Of a DNA stretch of 64,000 bases, positions 16,509 through 27,081 are shown piece after piece. A model generated the notes under the pieces. The model did not search any database and was not told where the DNA came from. It saw only the letters and a list, made by a program, of their open reading frames with translations. This stretch comes from Spirochaetota bacterium (lineage in GTDB: Bacteria; Spirochaetota; UBA4802; UBA5368). A program made the translations under genes and the position numbers. The stretch is taken from assembly GCA_004297825.1 (NCBI GenBank), contig SCSX01000043.1, positions 1 through 64,000 of the forward strand. Reading direction: 5' to 3'. Position 1 is the stretch's first letter; every line of letters begins with the position of its first letter.

Positions 16509-18701
16509 ATGAACAAATACTCTTGTACGGGGTTGAACGAACGCATGGAACTTAAGCTGCTCAAAGACATATTCGGCTACGACGCTTTCCGCCCGCCTCA
16601 GGCCGAGGCGATACGCTCAGTCCTCGCGGGGCGCGACACGCTTATCATCATGCCCACGGGCGCGGGGAAATCGATCTGCTACCAGCTTCCCGCGCTCATC
16701 TTCGAAGGGATCACGATCGTGATCTCGCCCCTCATCGCGCTCATGAAGGACCAGATGGACCAGATGCGCGCCCTGGGAATCCAGGCCCGGACGCTCAACA
16801 GCTCGCTCACGCCGGAGGAATACCGTGAATCGACCGAGGCGCTCCTGGCGGGAAAAGTCAAGCTCCTCTACCTCGCCCCGGAATCCGCGCTCAAGCGGGG
16901 GACCATGGAACTCCTTTCACGCGTAAGGGTGGACTGCGTCGCGATCGACGAGGCGCACTGCATAAGTGAATGGGGACACGATTTCCGCCCCGAGTACCGC
17001 CAGCTGGGCGCGTTCCGGGCGGCGTTTCCCGGCGCCGCGTGCGTGGCGCTCACCGCGACGGCGACGCCGCGCGTCAGGGAGGACATCAGGGAGCGGCTCA
17101 ATTTCCGGGAACCGGGCGAGTTCATATCGAGCTTCAACAGGCCGAACCTCTTCTACGAGGTGCTCCCCCGCACCGACCCGTACAAGCAGGTGCTCGAGTT
17201 CCTGCGCGGGTACCGGGACGAGGCCGGCATCATCTATTGCTTTTCCCGCAAGGGCGTCGATACGCTCGCGGAATTCCTGAACCGCGCCGGAATATCGGCC
17301 AGGCCCTACCACGCGGGGCTGGACGACGACACGCGCCGCCTCCACCAGGAGCTCTTCGCGCGCGACGACGCGCGCGTTATGGTGGCGACCATCGCCTTCG
17401 GGATGGGCATACACAAGACGAACATCCGCTTCGTCGTGCACTTCGATCTTCCCAAGAGCATCGAGTCGTATTACCAGGAGACGGGGCGCGCGGGCCGCGA
17501 CGGGCTCCCCGCGCGCTGCCTGCTCCTGTATAATCCGGGCGACGCCGTGAAGATTCGCTATTTCATAAACCAGATCCCCGAGGACGTGAGGCGCGCCGCG
17601 GCGACCCGGCACCTCGCCTCGCTCACCGCCTACGCCGAGACCGCGGAGTGCAGGCGCGCGCCGCTCCTGGCACATTTCGGGGAGGAGTACGGGGTCCACA
17701 ACTGCGGCTGCTGCGACAACTGCACCGGCCCCCCCGCGGAACAAGTCGACTACACCGAGCAGGCGAGGAAATTTATTTCCTGCGTGCGGCGCACCGGGGA
17801 GTCGTTCGGCTACGCGCACGTCGTCGACGTGCTCAGGGGCTCGGAATCGAAAAAGATCCTGGACTACGGCCACCAGGCCCTCTCCACGTACGGAATAGGC
17901 GGCGAGCTCTCGAAAAAGCAGTGGATGGCACTGGGGAGGCGCCTTGTCGCGAAGGGGCTCCTGTTTCAGGACCTTGACGCCTACGGCGCGCTGAAGCTCA
18001 CGGAGAAGGCGATTCCCCTCCTCAAGGGCGAGGGCGAATTCCGGGGCGCGGCGATCATCGACCACCAGTACGCGTCGAAGCGCGCGGGGACCGCGACCCA
18101 TGACACGGGGCTCTTCGCCGCGCTCAGGGCGCTCCGCAAATCGGTCGCGGACGCGGAGGGTATCCCGCCCTACCTGGTCTTCTCGGATAAAAGCCTCATG
18201 GAGATGGCGGAGCGCCTCCCGCGCACGAAGGAAGCGCTCCTCGAGGTGAACGGCGTCGGAAAAACGAAGCTGGAGCGCTACGGGGACGACTTTCTAAAAA
18301 AGATCGCCGCGCACTGCGACGCGCACGGAACGGGAGGGGTGCCCGCGCCGCCCACGAACCGCACGAAACCCGCCGACCAGTACCGGCACCGCGAGGTGGG
18401 ACGCGCCTACAATGAAGGCGCGGACATCGACGAGCTGATGCGCGCGTACGACGTGAAACAGGCGACCATCACCGCGCACCTCTACCGCTTCATACTCGAA
18501 GAGGGCGCCCTCCGGGCCGACGGGCTCGCGCCGCTGCTCGCGCTTCCCGTCCCCGTGCGGGACGAGCTCTTTCGCGCATTCGAGGAGCGGGGATGCGAGT
18601 CCCTGCGTCCCGTCTACGATGCGCTCGCGGGCGCGGTTTCCTACGAGGACATTGGACTCTACCGGCTGGCATGGCTCGCGCGTAAAAGTAATGGCGCATA
18701 A
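16509..18701 (+). CDS. recQ: ATP-dependent DNA helicase RecQ
   Basis: The protein has 730 residues; an internal ATG at 16545 is an alternative start. Helicase motifs are complete: FRPPQAEAI (Q-motif region), Walker A GAGKS (51-55), DEAH (147-150), TATATPRV, and motif [12 protein letters not shown]. The RecQ zinc site is present (ECRR, then HNCGCCDNC), followed by the RQC winged helix ([12 protein letters not shown]), an HRDC domain ([31 protein letters not shown]) and a C-terminal helix-turn-helix extension ([20 protein letters not shown]). It unwinds 3'-5' at stalled forks and recombination ends. No recombination partner is adjacent. A strong hairpin follows. Confidence 0.96.
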   Translation: MNKYSCTGLNERMELKLLKDIFGYDAFRPPQAEAIRSVLAGRDTLIIMPTGAGKSICYQLPALIFEGITIVISPLIALMKDQMDQMRALGIQARTLNSSLTPEEYRESTEALLAGKVKLLYLAPESALKRGTMELLSRVRVDCVAIDEAHCISEWGHDFRPEYRQLGAFRAAFPGAACVALTATATPRVREDIRERLNFREPGEFISSFNRPNLFYEVLPRTDPYKQVLEFLRGYRDEAGIIYCFSRKGVDTLAEFLNRAGISARPYHAGLDDDTRRLHQELFARDDARVMVATIAFGMGIHKTNIRFVVHFDLPKSIESYYQETGRAGRDGLPARCLLLYNPGDAVKIRYFINQIPEDVRRAAATRHLASLTAYAETAECRRAPLLAHFGEEYGVHNCGCCDNCTGPPAEQVDYTEQARKFISCVRRTGESFGYAHVVDVLRGSESKKILDYGHQALSTYGIGGELSKKQWMALGRRLVAKGLLFQDLDAYGALKLTEKAIPLLKGEGEFRGAAIIDHQYASKRAGTATHDTGLFAALRALRKSVADAEGIPPYLVFSDKSLMEMAERLPRTKEALLEVNGVGKTKLERYGDDFLKKIAAHCDAHGTGGVPAPPTNRTKPADQYRHREVGRAYNEGADIDELMRAYDVKQATITAHLYRFILEEGALRADGLAPLLALPVPVRDELFRAFEERGCESLRPVYDALAGAVSYEDIGLYRLAWLARKSNGA

Positions 18702-18731
18702 CGGATATCGGGGGCCGATGCGCGGGAAGAC

Positions 18732-18766
18732 GGGCACGGCGCCCGGTTAACCCGCGCGCCGTGCCC
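18732..18766. terminator. Hairpin between convergent genes
   Basis: A perfect 11-bp stem GGGCACGGCGC/GCGCCGTGCCC with a 13-base loop lies between recQ and the convergent methyltransferase gene. There is no T-tract, but the position suits a bidirectional terminator. Confidence 0.5.
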
Positions 18767-18855
18767 TGGAGATTCCATGCGGCAGGCCGATTCACCCGCC
18801 GGCCGGCGCACCGCGCCCAACGGCGTCGCGCGCGCCTAATGCTTCGCGACCGCGA

Positions 18856-19416
18856 TCAGTCCCGGCGCGCCAGTACCGAGCGGCTGAAGAACACCCGGGG
18901 ACCCGTTCCCGTCGTAAACCCCGCATCCACCAGCAGCCCGGTCGCTTTCATGAAATCTTTTTTCCCGACATGGAACTTCGGCTCGACCACGAGAAGGGCC
19001 GCGCCCGGTTTCATTATTCCCCGAAGCTCCCTGAAAAGCGCCGGCTTGTCGGGAACCTCGTGGAGCACATAGAAGAGCAGGACGAAATCGAGCGCGGCCG
19101 AAAGACCCACCCCGTCCGCGCGGCACTTATGCAATTGAATTCTTTGTACGAGGGGCGTGTTCGCGATTTTCCGTCCCAGCTTTTCGAGCATCCCTTCCTG
19201 CAGGTCCGCCGCGAAAACCTTTCCCGTCTTTCCCACCATCTTCGCGATCTCTATCGAGAAAAATCCCGGCCCGCATCCCAGGTCGAGTACCGTCATTCCC
19301 TCCCACACCCACGGGCGCAGTATTTTCGCGGGATCCTGGACGAGTTTTCGTATCCCCGCATCGAGCGCACCCGCGTGTTCGACCGGGCACACCCGCGTCG
19401 TATTCGTCGGTTTCAA
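18856..19416 (-). CDS. Class I SAM-dependent methyltransferase
   Basis: The protein has 186 residues. SAM-binding motif I is VLDLGCGPGFFSIEIA, followed by VFAADLQEGML (motif II acidic residue) and FVLLFYVLHEVPD, as in methyltransferase-11/UbiE-like enzymes. The N-terminus, CPVEHAGALDAGIRKLVQDP, is typical of a group of small methyltransferases that act after a 'CP-x-E/W' start. The substrate is unknown. It is cytosolic and soluble. It lies downstream of the chemoreceptor gene on the same strand in the direction of transcription, with about 76 bases between. Confidence 0.9.
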   Translation of the reverse strand: MKPTNTTRVCPVEHAGALDAGIRKLVQDPAKILRPWVWEGMTVLDLGCGPGFFSIEIAKMVGKTGKVFAADLQEGMLEKLGRKIANTPLVQRIQLHKCRADGVGLSAALDFVLLFYVLHEVPDKPALFRELRGIMKPGAALLVVEPKFHVGKKDFMKATGLLVDAGFTTGTGPRVFFSRSVLARRD

Positions 19417-19492
19417 TTTTCGCCTCCGTTTATACAGTCCGGCTGCTACGACGTGCCCGTGTCATTTTTATTGCCGGAAAAGACCGGTTATT

Positions 19493-21613
19493 TTATTCCA
19501 CTATCGCCGTGAGCGTCTCGATATGCGCCTGCAGGCCCTTGAGCGCATCGAGAAGGACGCCCGCATTGCGCATGACCCCCTCCATGATCTCATTCAGATA
19601 CTCTATGGACTTCGTGACTTCGAAGGTGGTGATCTTCTGTTCGTCCGTGGACCGCGCGATGTCTTCGGAGCCGTGCGATATTTTCTCCATGTTTTCCTGC
19701 AAAACCAGCGCAAGCTTTTCCTGCTCCCCGCAGAGACTGCCTATCGTGGTGATAGAGTTGCCCACGTTCACGGCGGCCTGCTCGATCGAGAGAATGACGG
19801 CGGCGGATTCGCGGACGGTTTCGGTTTCCCGCGTGATATTTTCGAGGGTTGAATTGATGTGCTGGTGTATGATTTTAGCCTGTTCCATCGATCTGTCGGC
19901 GAGCTTGCCTATCTCCTGGGCCACCACGGCAAACCCCCGGCCGGATTCGCCCGCGCGCGCGGCCTCGATCGCGGCGTTGAGCGAAAGCAGGTTCGTCTGC
20001 TCGGATATCTCGTTGATAATCTGGGCTATCTCGCGGATGGCGCCCGAGGAGTCCTTTATCCGCTGCATGCCGTTCACGATGTCGTCCAGGCTTTTCCTGC
20101 TGGTTTCCGTCTGCCTCAGGCTCTCCGTGCTCAGCGTGCCCGCCTCGCGCGCGGCGGCGCTTATCCTGGAAAGCGACCCGACGTACTGCACCGCGACCTC
20201 GTTATTCTTCTTGATCGCGTCGTCCTGGCTGAGCGCGTTCCCGCTGATGCTTTCAATGGAAGCCGACACCTCTTCTATCGCCGAAGAGGTTTCTTCCAGG
20301 CTTCCCCCCTGGCTCGCCATCTCCTCCTGGAGCCGGTCTGCCGTTTCCTTAATCGTCGAAGAGAATACTTTCAGTTCACTGGTGGAGTGCTTGACCTTAT
20401 TGAGCACCACCGAGAGATGGACGTTCTGTGCCGACGCGGTTTCCACCGCGGACTCGAGGTTCTGCGCGATGATGCCCATGCGCTGGGTCATGACGATCCC
20501 GAACGAAATGATCATCGAGACATAGCCGAAATTGATCCAGTAGAGATCGGCGTTCATCATGTCTACGACCAGCAGTATGTCATGGACGAGACAGAGCATG
20601 AAGATGATGTAGGATACGAGGAGTGGAAGGGCCTCCCGGTTTTTCTTAATCGTCGCCCGCACGATGGGAACCGACCAGATTATCTGCGCCACGATACCCA
20701 GGACCCCCACCGCCATCGACCTCCAGCTTGCGATTACGGGACTCGCCTGTGTCGCCGTGAGCGCAACAACCGCGCCGATCGCCGAATTCACGAAAATGAT
20801 TTTCTGGAGGACCGGGCTTCGCTCGTCCAGTATGGTTTCGATGAACATGTAAATAAAAATTATTTCAACGGAGAGCAACGCGTAATAGAGGTTATCGGCC
20901 AGCACGTAGGATATGCCGAAATCCGGCAGGAAGAAATGAAGCGTGAGCACGCTCCAAAGCGCGCTCGCGGCCGCAAGGTACAGGGCACCCCTGTCTCTCT
21001 TTCCGAGCAGGGACTGGAAGACGAGCAGAAGCGCGAGCATCAGCGTCAATATTCCCGAAGACAGCGGGAAATAGTGCGCGAGGAATCTTTTCCAGAACGC
21101 GTGATTTTCAATATCCTTCATCGCGCCCAGGACGGGCTTGTTCTTGATGTTGTTTCCGGTGAAGGAGTACACGCTTACCGCGATTAGGTTGGGTTTGCCG
21201 TCCCTGATCAGGGACGGGGGGATCCAGTAGTAACGGTCCATATTCCAGGTGGAAAAGTAGTCCGGGCCCAGCCGGCCCGTTTTCCCTATGGGGGCGCCAT
21301 TGAAGAAGGTCTCGTCAGCAGCGTCGATTTTTCCGATATAGAGCGCGATATCTTTGTTCTGCAGGCCGGGGGGGATAACAACCTGCCTGCGCAGCCATAT
21401 CTTTTTCCCCGCGGACATGCCCGGAAGACGTGAGGGAAGGTCCACCGCAGTCCATCCTGAATCATCGACCCCTTCCCGCGCGTTTTCGATCCCTTCTCCA
21501 TATGAAGCCCTCCAGTCCTGGGAAAGATCGACGAAGTTTTCCCGGGAGCACGCGGAAAACAGGATTGCAGGCAACAAGACCGCCAACATGGACGTGATTC
21601 TCACTGGTTTCAT
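19493..21613 (-). CDS. Methyl-accepting chemotaxis-type receptor with lipobox, galactose-binding-like domain and 7 TM helices
   Basis: The protein has 706 residues. The signal sequence ends in a lipobox (LFSAC, Cys22), unusual for a chemoreceptor. Residues about 25-185 form a jelly-roll-like extracytoplasmic domain ([33 protein letters not shown]). Seven hydrophobic helices follow (about 190-385), the 7TMR-DISM arrangement common in spirochaetes and Leptospira. The cytoplasmic part is a full signalling hairpin with the conserved tip [20 protein letters not shown] and [14 protein letters not shown]. It should feed CheA/CheW. No HAMP domain was seen. No che gene is adjacent. Confidence 0.9.
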   Translation of the reverse strand: MKPVRITSMLAVLLPAILFSACSRENFVDLSQDWRASYGEGIENAREGVDDSGWTAVDLPSRLPGMSAGKKIWLRRQVVIPPGLQNKDIALYIGKIDAADETFFNGAPIGKTGRLGPDYFSTWNMDRYYWIPPSLIRDGKPNLIAVSVYSFTGNNIKNKPVLGAMKDIENHAFWKRFLAHYFPLSSGILTLMLALLLVFQSLLGKRDRGALYLAAASALWSVLTLHFFLPDFGISYVLADNLYYALLSVEIIFIYMFIETILDERSPVLQKIIFVNSAIGAVVALTATQASPVIASWRSMAVGVLGIVAQIIWSVPIVRATIKKNREALPLLVSYIIFMLCLVHDILLVVDMMNADLYWINFGYVSMIISFGIVMTQRMGIIAQNLESAVETASAQNVHLSVVLNKVKHSTSELKVFSSTIKETADRLQEEMASQGGSLEETSSAIEEVSASIESISGNALSQDDAIKKNNEVAVQYVGSLSRISAAAREAGTLSTESLRQTETSRKSLDDIVNGMQRIKDSSGAIREIAQIINEISEQTNLLSLNAAIEAARAGESGRGFAVVAQEIGKLADRSMEQAKIIHQHINSTLENITRETETVRESAAVILSIEQAAVNVGNSITTIGSLCGEQEKLALVLQENMEKISHGSEDIARSTDEQKITTFEVTKSIEYLNEIMEGVMRNAGVLLDALKGLQAHIETLTAIVE

Positions 21614-21863
21614 CGATAAACCGCCTTTTGCTTGAATGGGGCCGTAGCTTGGCCGGAGCCGCGTATCCCGGCTTCACTTTGCGATTATTCCGGCCATGTT
21701 CCGCTGTGTGAGGATATATATTTAAACGACGTGAATCTCCGGCACGCATGCCGGATGTATATATCATCCCATCCCGGCCTGAAATTACAATATTAATTTA
21801 AGCCGAAACAGGGAATCCCTTCAGGCGATCTGCGTCGGAGGAATCATCAACCTGCCAGATCGC
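21614..21863. other. Intergenic region with dyads
   Basis: These 250 bases lie upstream of the chemoreceptor and downstream of plsC. They contain a GCGATCTG/CAGATCGC inverted repeat (21825-21832 and 21856-21863) directly after the plsC stop, and a CCGGC/GCCGG hairpin within an AT-rich patch (about 21715-21770). No gene is supported. Confidence 0.4.
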
Positions 21864-22601
21864 TCAATCCCGGCCCGGAAACCCGGGATCGAAATTCGCG
21901 GTCACCGTTTCTTTCGTGCGCGCGATCAGTTCGGGGATGATTTCCTCTCTGTACGCCGACGTGTCTATCGGCTCCCCTACCACCACCCGGATACTGCCGG
22001 GCCGCACCGCGGTGCTGCCCTTGGCGAGGACCCTGCGGCTCCCGTTCACGGTGACCGGGAGAATGGGAATATGGCGCGTAACGGCCATCACGAAGCCGCC
22101 CTTCTTGAAATCATGGATCGCGCCGTCGGGGGAACGGGTCCCTTCCGCGAACACCATGACGCTCGCGCCGGCGGGAAGGCGGGACAGACCGCGATTGATG
22201 CTCGCGATCGCCTTCGCGCTGTTCCCGCGGTCTATGAAAATATTGCGCGCCGCGTAAAGGGCGTAGCCGAAAAGCGGAATTCTTAAGAGCTCCCGCTTGA
22301 TCACCCAGCGGAACTGGACGCCCAGCGTGGTCACCAGGGCGAGTATGTCGAAGAGCGACTGGTGGTTGGAGATTATGATGTAGGACCGGCCAGGTTCGAT
22401 ACGCTCCCGGTGGACGATCTCCGCCCTGACGAAGCACACGGCGAGCATTAATCGCGCCCAGATTTTCGAGATCGAAAAAGCGAGATTTCCCGTCCGGCTT
22501 ATCATCGAGACCAGGATTATGGGAAAGAACACAAGCAGCGTTGCGAGGGCCGCCCAAGAAAGGATCCATGCAAGGCGTACGGCATTCAGGATTTTACCCA
22601 T
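21864..22601 (-). CDS. plsC: 1-acyl-sn-glycerol-3-phosphate acyltransferase
   Basis: The protein has 245 residues, with an AGGTGAG ribosome site before the ATG at 22601. It is an inner-membrane enzyme that acylates lysophosphatidate to phosphatidate in phospholipid synthesis. Two N-terminal hydrophobic helices are followed by the catalytic NHQSLFD box (H80, D85), the FIDRG segment, the substrate motif FAEGTRS (151-157) and the late block ILPVTVNGS. Length and motifs are standard. The gene follows the DUF1697 gene with about 54 bases between, so the two may be cotranscribed. Confidence 0.95.
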   Translation of the reverse strand: MGKILNAVRLAWILSWAALATLLVFFPIILVSMISRTGNLAFSISKIWARLMLAVCFVRAEIVHRERIEPGRSYIIISNHQSLFDILALVTTLGVQFRWVIKRELLRIPLFGYALYAARNIFIDRGNSAKAIASINRGLSRLPAGASVMVFAEGTRSPDGAIHDFKKGGFVMAVTRHIPILPVTVNGSRRVLAKGSTAVRPGSIRVVVGEPIDTSAYREEIIPELIARTKETVTANFDPGFPGRD

Positions 22602-22655
22602 GTCTGTCTCACCTGTCGTTCGGCGTAAAATGCGGGGCGTCACCTCCCGGCCGCA

Positions 22656-23207
22656 TCAAGGTTGCGTCATTTCAAGCAGGGCCAGCATCGTCTTCCAGCT
22701 GCGCGTCGTTGCCGCAAGCCCCAGCTTTTTTTCGAATGCCTGGTTGTTCAGCCTGCTCCTGCCGTACCCGCGGGGGCAGTAGAGATATGCCTCGCGCCCC
22801 TTCACCTCGTAGCGCTCGGCGTCGTCCTCGCCCATAGCGAGCCCCGCGACTTTGCGCGCGTCGGGGATTCGGTCGAACAGCGTCACGTAGAACCTGTCCG
22901 GTGCTATCCCGAGAATTTTCAGGAGCGGATTGCCGGCGACGATATCACGGAGCTCGTCCGCCGTCCGTATGATCACGGTCACCTCGTAACCGTATTTTTT
23001 ACGGATGGCTTCGCCGATATCGCTTTCCAGCGCATCGACGCCTCCTGCCGCAGCCTCGAACACGACGTTGCCGCTTTGAATGTAGGTCCTTACGCGCGCA
23101 TACCCCAGGGATTCGAAAAGCGCGACGAGGTCCGTCATCCGGACGGGCTTCTGCCCGCTCACGTTGATACCGCGCAGGAAGGCGATGAGGGTGGTGAGGG
23201 CTTTCAT
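22656..23207 (-). CDS. DUF1697 family protein
   Basis: The protein has 183 residues. The N-terminus carries the family signature: IAFLRGINVSGQKPVRMTDL, a following YARVRTYIQSGNVVFEA block, a VIIRTADELRDIV segment and a basic C-terminal end (YGRSRLNNQAFEKKLG, TTRSWKTM). The family is cytosolic, widespread and of unknown biochemical role. It is followed on the same strand by plsC and preceded by the DUF2817 peptidase gene with only 19 bases between, suggesting a three-gene transcript. Confidence 0.93.
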   Translation of the reverse strand: MKALTTLIAFLRGINVSGQKPVRMTDLVALFESLGYARVRTYIQSGNVVFEAAAGGVDALESDIGEAIRKKYGYEVTVIIRTADELRDIVAGNPLLKILGIAPDRFYVTLFDRIPDARKVAGLAMGEDDAERYEVKGREAYLYCPRGYGRSRLNNQAFEKKLGLAATTRSWKTMLALLEMTQP

Positions 23208-23226
23208 GGCGAGTTCAAGTTTATCC

Positions 23227-24450
23227 CTACTTCAACTCGGCAAACCTCTTGAACAGCACAGGGAAATCCTCGGCGGTCTGGCGCATAATCTCGGAGCGCC
23301 ATTCGGGCGACGACGGGTAATACATCTCCCTGAAATTCGCCTTCGCTTCCTTGAAGTCGCTTTCGGACTTGCCGCCCTGGTTGGCCGCCTGGTTTTCCAT
23401 GATCGTGATCTTGAGCGACTTGATGGAGCCCATTGTCGTCTGGCTGTCCATGGTGCCGTATTCCGCGGTCATGCGGATCACGGTCTTCGCGGGAAAGAGC
23501 TTCTCGATATAGTCGGTGATGTCGCCCGTGGTGATGTAGAAGTCGCCGGTATCGCCCCAGTCCACCGTACGGCCTTCGAACACCTTCTTCGCCGCTTCGA
23601 GGTTTTTGGGGATCGTTATGGGATTCGGGAAATAGTGCATCTTGTCGCGCTCTCCGTAACCCGTGTGCAGATCCATCACGAATACGCGCGCGCATCCCGC
23701 TGCGCTCTTCGTAATGAGCGCCTCGAGCGGCGCCTTCTGCGGCACGAAGTCCTTTCCGCCATAGTACACGCCCATGGGGAATTCGTACTGCCCCTTGAGG
23801 ATCGATTCGCGCAGCGTCCCCATCCCGTACTTCACAATATAGTAGATCGCCTTGACCGGGAAGAATACATAGCCCGGGCTCCAGGTGGAAAGCTTCTCCT
23901 CCGGATTCAACAGGTCCTTGATGACCGGGTAGCCCGGGTTCTTCAGCGCAAAGAGCTTTTTATCTACATCGAAATTGCGGTTCAGGTCCACGTTCTCCTC
24001 GTTGACCCGGCGCTCGTGCTTCATGCCGTACGGGTTCACCCCGTGGATGAAAAGCACGCCGGTCGTCGAAAGGTCCATTTTTGGAAGAAGTTCGCGCATG
24101 ACCATGCGCTGGACGGCGCTTCCCGCGAAGCCCTCGATGCCGTGCACGCCCGAGCTGATCACGATGAGGCCGGCCTTTTCCTTCTGGGCAGGTACATAGC
24201 ACGCGTCGATCGTGAGGCCCTTGTCTGTAGCGCTCTTCACCTCGATGCTTGAGGTTTCCACTCCCTTGTACGCGCGCTTCAATCCATCCGCTTCCTTTAT
24301 GAACTGCGCGCGGCAGTCTTCCCACGTACCAGCGTAATAGCCGAGTTTCGATGAATCAACGGCGATATCGCCGCCCTTCGAACAGCCTGCCGCTCCCGTG
24401 AGCGCCAGCGCAAGCGCAATCGCCGGTACCAACAACAATCGACGCGTCAT
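23227..24450 (-). CDS. DUF2817/M14-like zinc carboxypeptidase family lipoprotein
   Basis: The protein has 407 residues. The start at 24450 has GGGAGGG upstream; the frame extends six codons more. The signal peptide ends in a lipobox (LTGAAGC). The M14-like fold of DUF2817 is shown by SSGVHGIEGFAGSAVQR (zinc ligands His and Glu), then HGVNPYGMKHERRVNEENVD, then LNRNF, and a third His in FVMDLHTGYGE. A C-terminal Glu in RMTAEYGT is a plausible catalytic residue. It probably acts on peptides or modified amino acids at the cell surface; the substrate is unknown. First gene of the likely DUF2817-DUF1697-plsC run. Confidence 0.9.
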   Translation of the reverse strand: MTRRLLLVPAIALALALTGAAGCSKGGDIAVDSSKLGYYAGTWEDCRAQFIKEADGLKRAYKGVETSSIEVKSATDKGLTIDACYVPAQKEKAGLIVISSGVHGIEGFAGSAVQRMVMRELLPKMDLSTTGVLFIHGVNPYGMKHERRVNEENVDLNRNFDVDKKLFALKNPGYPVIKDLLNPEEKLSTWSPGYVFFPVKAIYYIVKYGMGTLRESILKGQYEFPMGVYYGGKDFVPQKAPLEALITKSAAGCARVFVMDLHTGYGERDKMHYFPNPITIPKNLEAAKKVFEGRTVDWGDTGDFYITTGDITDYIEKLFPAKTVIRMTAEYGTMDSQTTMGSIKSLKITIMENQAANQGGKSESDFKEAKANFREMYYPSSPEWRSEIMRQTAEDFPVLFKRFAELK

Positions 24451-24728
24451 GTGCCCTCCCGAAATCATAATTTCATTTTATTCCGCGCCGTAACCGCGCG
24501 CCTGGACCGCTGTGATTATCAGTCAAATGCGGGGGAAGTCAAGCGTTTTGATTCGGGCGCCGATTCTCCCGCCTGCGGATATTCGAGCTTCATTCACATT
24601 CGAATTTGTCACTCTGCACCTTCTCCTTTGAGTTCACAGAATACGGGATGTCCGCACCCGCATGAAAAAAAATAATTGAAAAATGCCCTGCCGCGCGGAC
24701 CCTTGGCTGGATATATGGAGAACGAACA

Positions 24729-26132
24729 ATGACAAAGATCGAACGCCTGCAGCAGTTCTTCTCCCCCTCCCATGTCGCCGTGGTGGGGGCCTCCGCGAAG
24801 ACCCACTGGTTTCACAACGTCCTGGACTACGCCGGCCGGACCGGTTTCCAGGGCCGATTCTACCCGGTGAACCCGGGCGCCGCCGAGGTGTGCGGCATCC
24901 CCGCGGTCCCGTCGATAGCGAACCTCCCAAAAGGGATCATAGATTTCGCGGCCGTAATCGTGCGCAGCGCAATCGTCCCCGACACCGTACGCGCCCTCGC
25001 GGCGCACGGAATAAAAAACGTGCTTCTCGTCTCGTCCGGATTCTCGGAGGTGCAGGGCGATGGTGAGCGCCTGCAAGCGGAGCTGGTCGCGCTCTGCCGC
25101 GAACTTGACGTCATGCTCATGGGGCCCAACTGCCTGGGCTTCCTGAACGTCGCGGACAGGGCGGCGGTCTTCGCGGGGGGCTCCATCGAGGGGACGCTCA
25201 TCCCCGGGGACGTGGGTATTATCGGCCAGAGCGGGGCCTCGAGCGAGGTGATCGCGACCAGGGTACTTAAAAAAGGACTGGGCATTTCGCTCTTCGTCTC
25301 TTCCGGCAACGAGGCCGTGATCTCGTTCGAGGACTGCCTGGAGCACATGGTGCTTCACGGGCGCACGCGCGTGGCGATCGGCTTCATCGAGGGATTCCGC
25401 GATGTCGCGCGTCTCGCGAAAATCGCGCGTGAGGCCGCGCGGCGCGGCGTACCCATCGCGGTGATTAAAGTCGGGAGGTCCGATAAAGGAGTCCAGGCCG
25501 CGCGCTCTCACACCGGGGCGCTCGCGGGAGACGATGCCGTCACCGACGCATTCCTCCGCCAGCACGGAATCATTCGCGCCGACACGATCGAAGAGCTTGT
25601 CGAGACGGCGGGCATACTCTCACGCTGCCCGCTCCCCTCGGGCGGCAGGCTCGCGGTGTGCACCCTCTCCGGCGGGCTCGCGGGACTTTACGCCGACCTG
25701 TGCGGAAGTCTTGGGATAGACCTCCCCGATTTTTCGACGAAAACAATGGCGGATCTGACCGATGCGCTTCCGCCCTTCGCGCGCCCGGGTAACCCGCTCG
25801 ACGTCACCGGCTCCGGCTTCGCGCAGGGAATGGACCGGGTCTTGCGCATACTCATGGAAGACGAGAACACCGATATCGTCGCCACCCTTTCCTTTCCGCC
25901 TGATGCGGTGTCGGATTCGATTGCCACGGGTCATAACGATTATATTCTCTCATCCCTCCCGGGCACACACAAGCCTGTAGTCCTCCTCGCCTTCAGGGAG
26001 GTGGGCGAATACGCGCGGACCTGGTACCGCGAGAAGGGGCTCTATTTCGTCGAACACACCCGGGACGGATTCAAGGCGATCGCGAATCTGGTCGGCTACG
26101 CGAAATTCAGGCGAAGGATCGCGGGTAGTTGA
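24729..26132 (+). CDS. NDP-forming acyl-CoA synthetase, alpha (CoA-binding/ligase) subunit
   Basis: The protein has 467 residues, with GGAG eight bases upstream. It holds the CoA-binding Rossmann domain (HVAVVGASAKTHWFH, FYPVNPGAAEVCG) and two succinyl-CoA-ligase-like domains (MGPNCLGFLN, GIIGQSGASSE). The phosphohistidine loop SHTGALAG places His261 as the phosphorylated residue. No ATP-grasp domain is present, so it needs a separate beta subunit, as in archaeal-type acetyl-CoA synthetases, or works alone in another role. The window contains a second, fused alpha-beta homologue at 30305-32422. It would interconvert acyl-CoA and acid with ADP/ATP. It is monocistronic. Confidence 0.9.
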   Translation: MTKIERLQQFFSPSHVAVVGASAKTHWFHNVLDYAGRTGFQGRFYPVNPGAAEVCGIPAVPSIANLPKGIIDFAAVIVRSAIVPDTVRALAAHGIKNVLLVSSGFSEVQGDGERLQAELVALCRELDVMLMGPNCLGFLNVADRAAVFAGGSIEGTLIPGDVGIIGQSGASSEVIATRVLKKGLGISLFVSSGNEAVISFEDCLEHMVLHGRTRVAIGFIEGFRDVARLAKIAREAARRGVPIAVIKVGRSDKGVQAARSHTGALAGDDAVTDAFLRQHGIIRADTIEELVETAGILSRCPLPSGGRLAVCTLSGGLAGLYADLCGSLGIDLPDFSTKTMADLTDALPPFARPGNPLDVTGSGFAQGMDRVLRILMEDENTDIVATLSFPPDAVSDSIATGHNDYILSSLPGTHKPVVLLAFREVGEYARTWYREKGLYFVEHTRDGFKAIANLVGYAKFRRRIAGS

Positions 26133-26195
26133 CGGGGGAAGCTTTTTAAGTGACGCTCGCTCCTTCCGCCTGACTAAATACAGCCTTCTTCACAG

Positions 26196-26233
26196 GGCAT
26201 GCACGCCGGATCGCAGGGCCGGCGGTGCATGCC
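26196..26233. terminator. Hairpin between convergent genes
   Basis: GGCATGCACGCCGG pairs with CCGGCGGTGCATGCC with a single bulged base and a 9-base loop. It is placed between the acyl-CoA synthetase alpha gene and the convergent barrel gene, so it probably serves as a bidirectional terminator, although no T-run follows. Confidence 0.5.
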
Positions 26234-26236
26234 GTC

Positions 26237-26971
26237 CTACCCGTCGCTTCCAATATTGAAATTATACACGACGGACGCCGTTATCCCGTAAAAACGGTTT
26301 TCGTTTTCGCCGATACTGCTGGAATCGAAATCCATCTTGAAATACTGGTAGCGCACGCCCGCGATCAGCGTGGTCGAATACGAAGCGATATAATACGCCA
26401 GGGAAAGTGTGGCGTTATACCCCGATTCGATAAATTTTTCTGTCGGATTGCCCGGCAGTTTTTCCTTTCCCCAGAGATACATGCCTGAAAAATTGACCAG
26501 CGCGAAGAGCGATTCGGTAACCGGGAGCGTTACCCCCACACCGAGCGCGGGGCCGATTGACGCATGCGTGAAATACCCGCCCTCGAACGGCATGAGCAGG
26601 TTGCCCTCCTTCTCTCCCTCATACCTCATATATTTTACCCCGCCGAATATCTTCAGCCATTTCAGCAGGGAATAATTGAGGGCAGTGTCGGAATCGTACC
26701 GTCGATAATTGAAACTGTCGTTCACGTCGGGCATGGGGACCTTGAAGTTACCGGTCAACAGCACGCTCGTAAGAGTCCATCCCTTCGCCAGGTCCACCCC
26801 CAGCACGGGACCGTACATGAGGCTCGGATCGGACTTGAAATTGTCGGTCGGGGTCAGTTTCCATTGCGTGTACCACGTGTTCACACCCACGTTGACCCCG
26901 GTCGCGTACGCACCGGAAACGCCCAGGGACAGCATCGCGCATGCCGCCAGCAGAATTATATATTTCTTCAT
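26237..26971 (-). CDS. Predicted outer-membrane beta-barrel protein
   Basis: The protein has 244 residues. The start at 26971 (MKKYIILLAACAMLSLG) is chosen because GAGG lies just upstream and a clean signal peptide follows; the open frame runs much further (to 27181) but overlaps the upstream gene. The mature part alternates strands rich in Tyr/Trp/Gly (NVGVNTWYTQWKL, GGVKYMRYEGEKEG, LSLAYYIASYSTTLIAGVRY) and ends YGITASVVYNFNIGSDG. It looks like a small porin-like barrel; no named family was recognised. It lies 110 bases downstream of the lipoprotein gene on the same strand. Confidence 0.8.
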   Translation of the reverse strand: MKKYIILLAACAMLSLGVSGAYATGVNVGVNTWYTQWKLTPTDNFKSDPSLMYGPVLGVDLAKGWTLTSVLLTGNFKVPMPDVNDSFNYRRYDSDTALNYSLLKWLKIFGGVKYMRYEGEKEGNLLMPFEGGYFTHASIGPALGVGVTLPVTESLFALVNFSGMYLWGKEKLPGNPTEKFIESGYNATLSLAYYIASYSTTLIAGVRYQYFKMDFDSSSIGENENRFYGITASVVYNFNIGSDG

Positions 26972-27081
26972 ATGTATCCTCATTTCAGTATAATAATTTC
27001 CCGGGCTTTGCCTGGGAAAAACCATACACAAAAAAGCAGAAGAAACCGCCGGAAGTCCACCTGGCGGAAAGAATTTCATCG

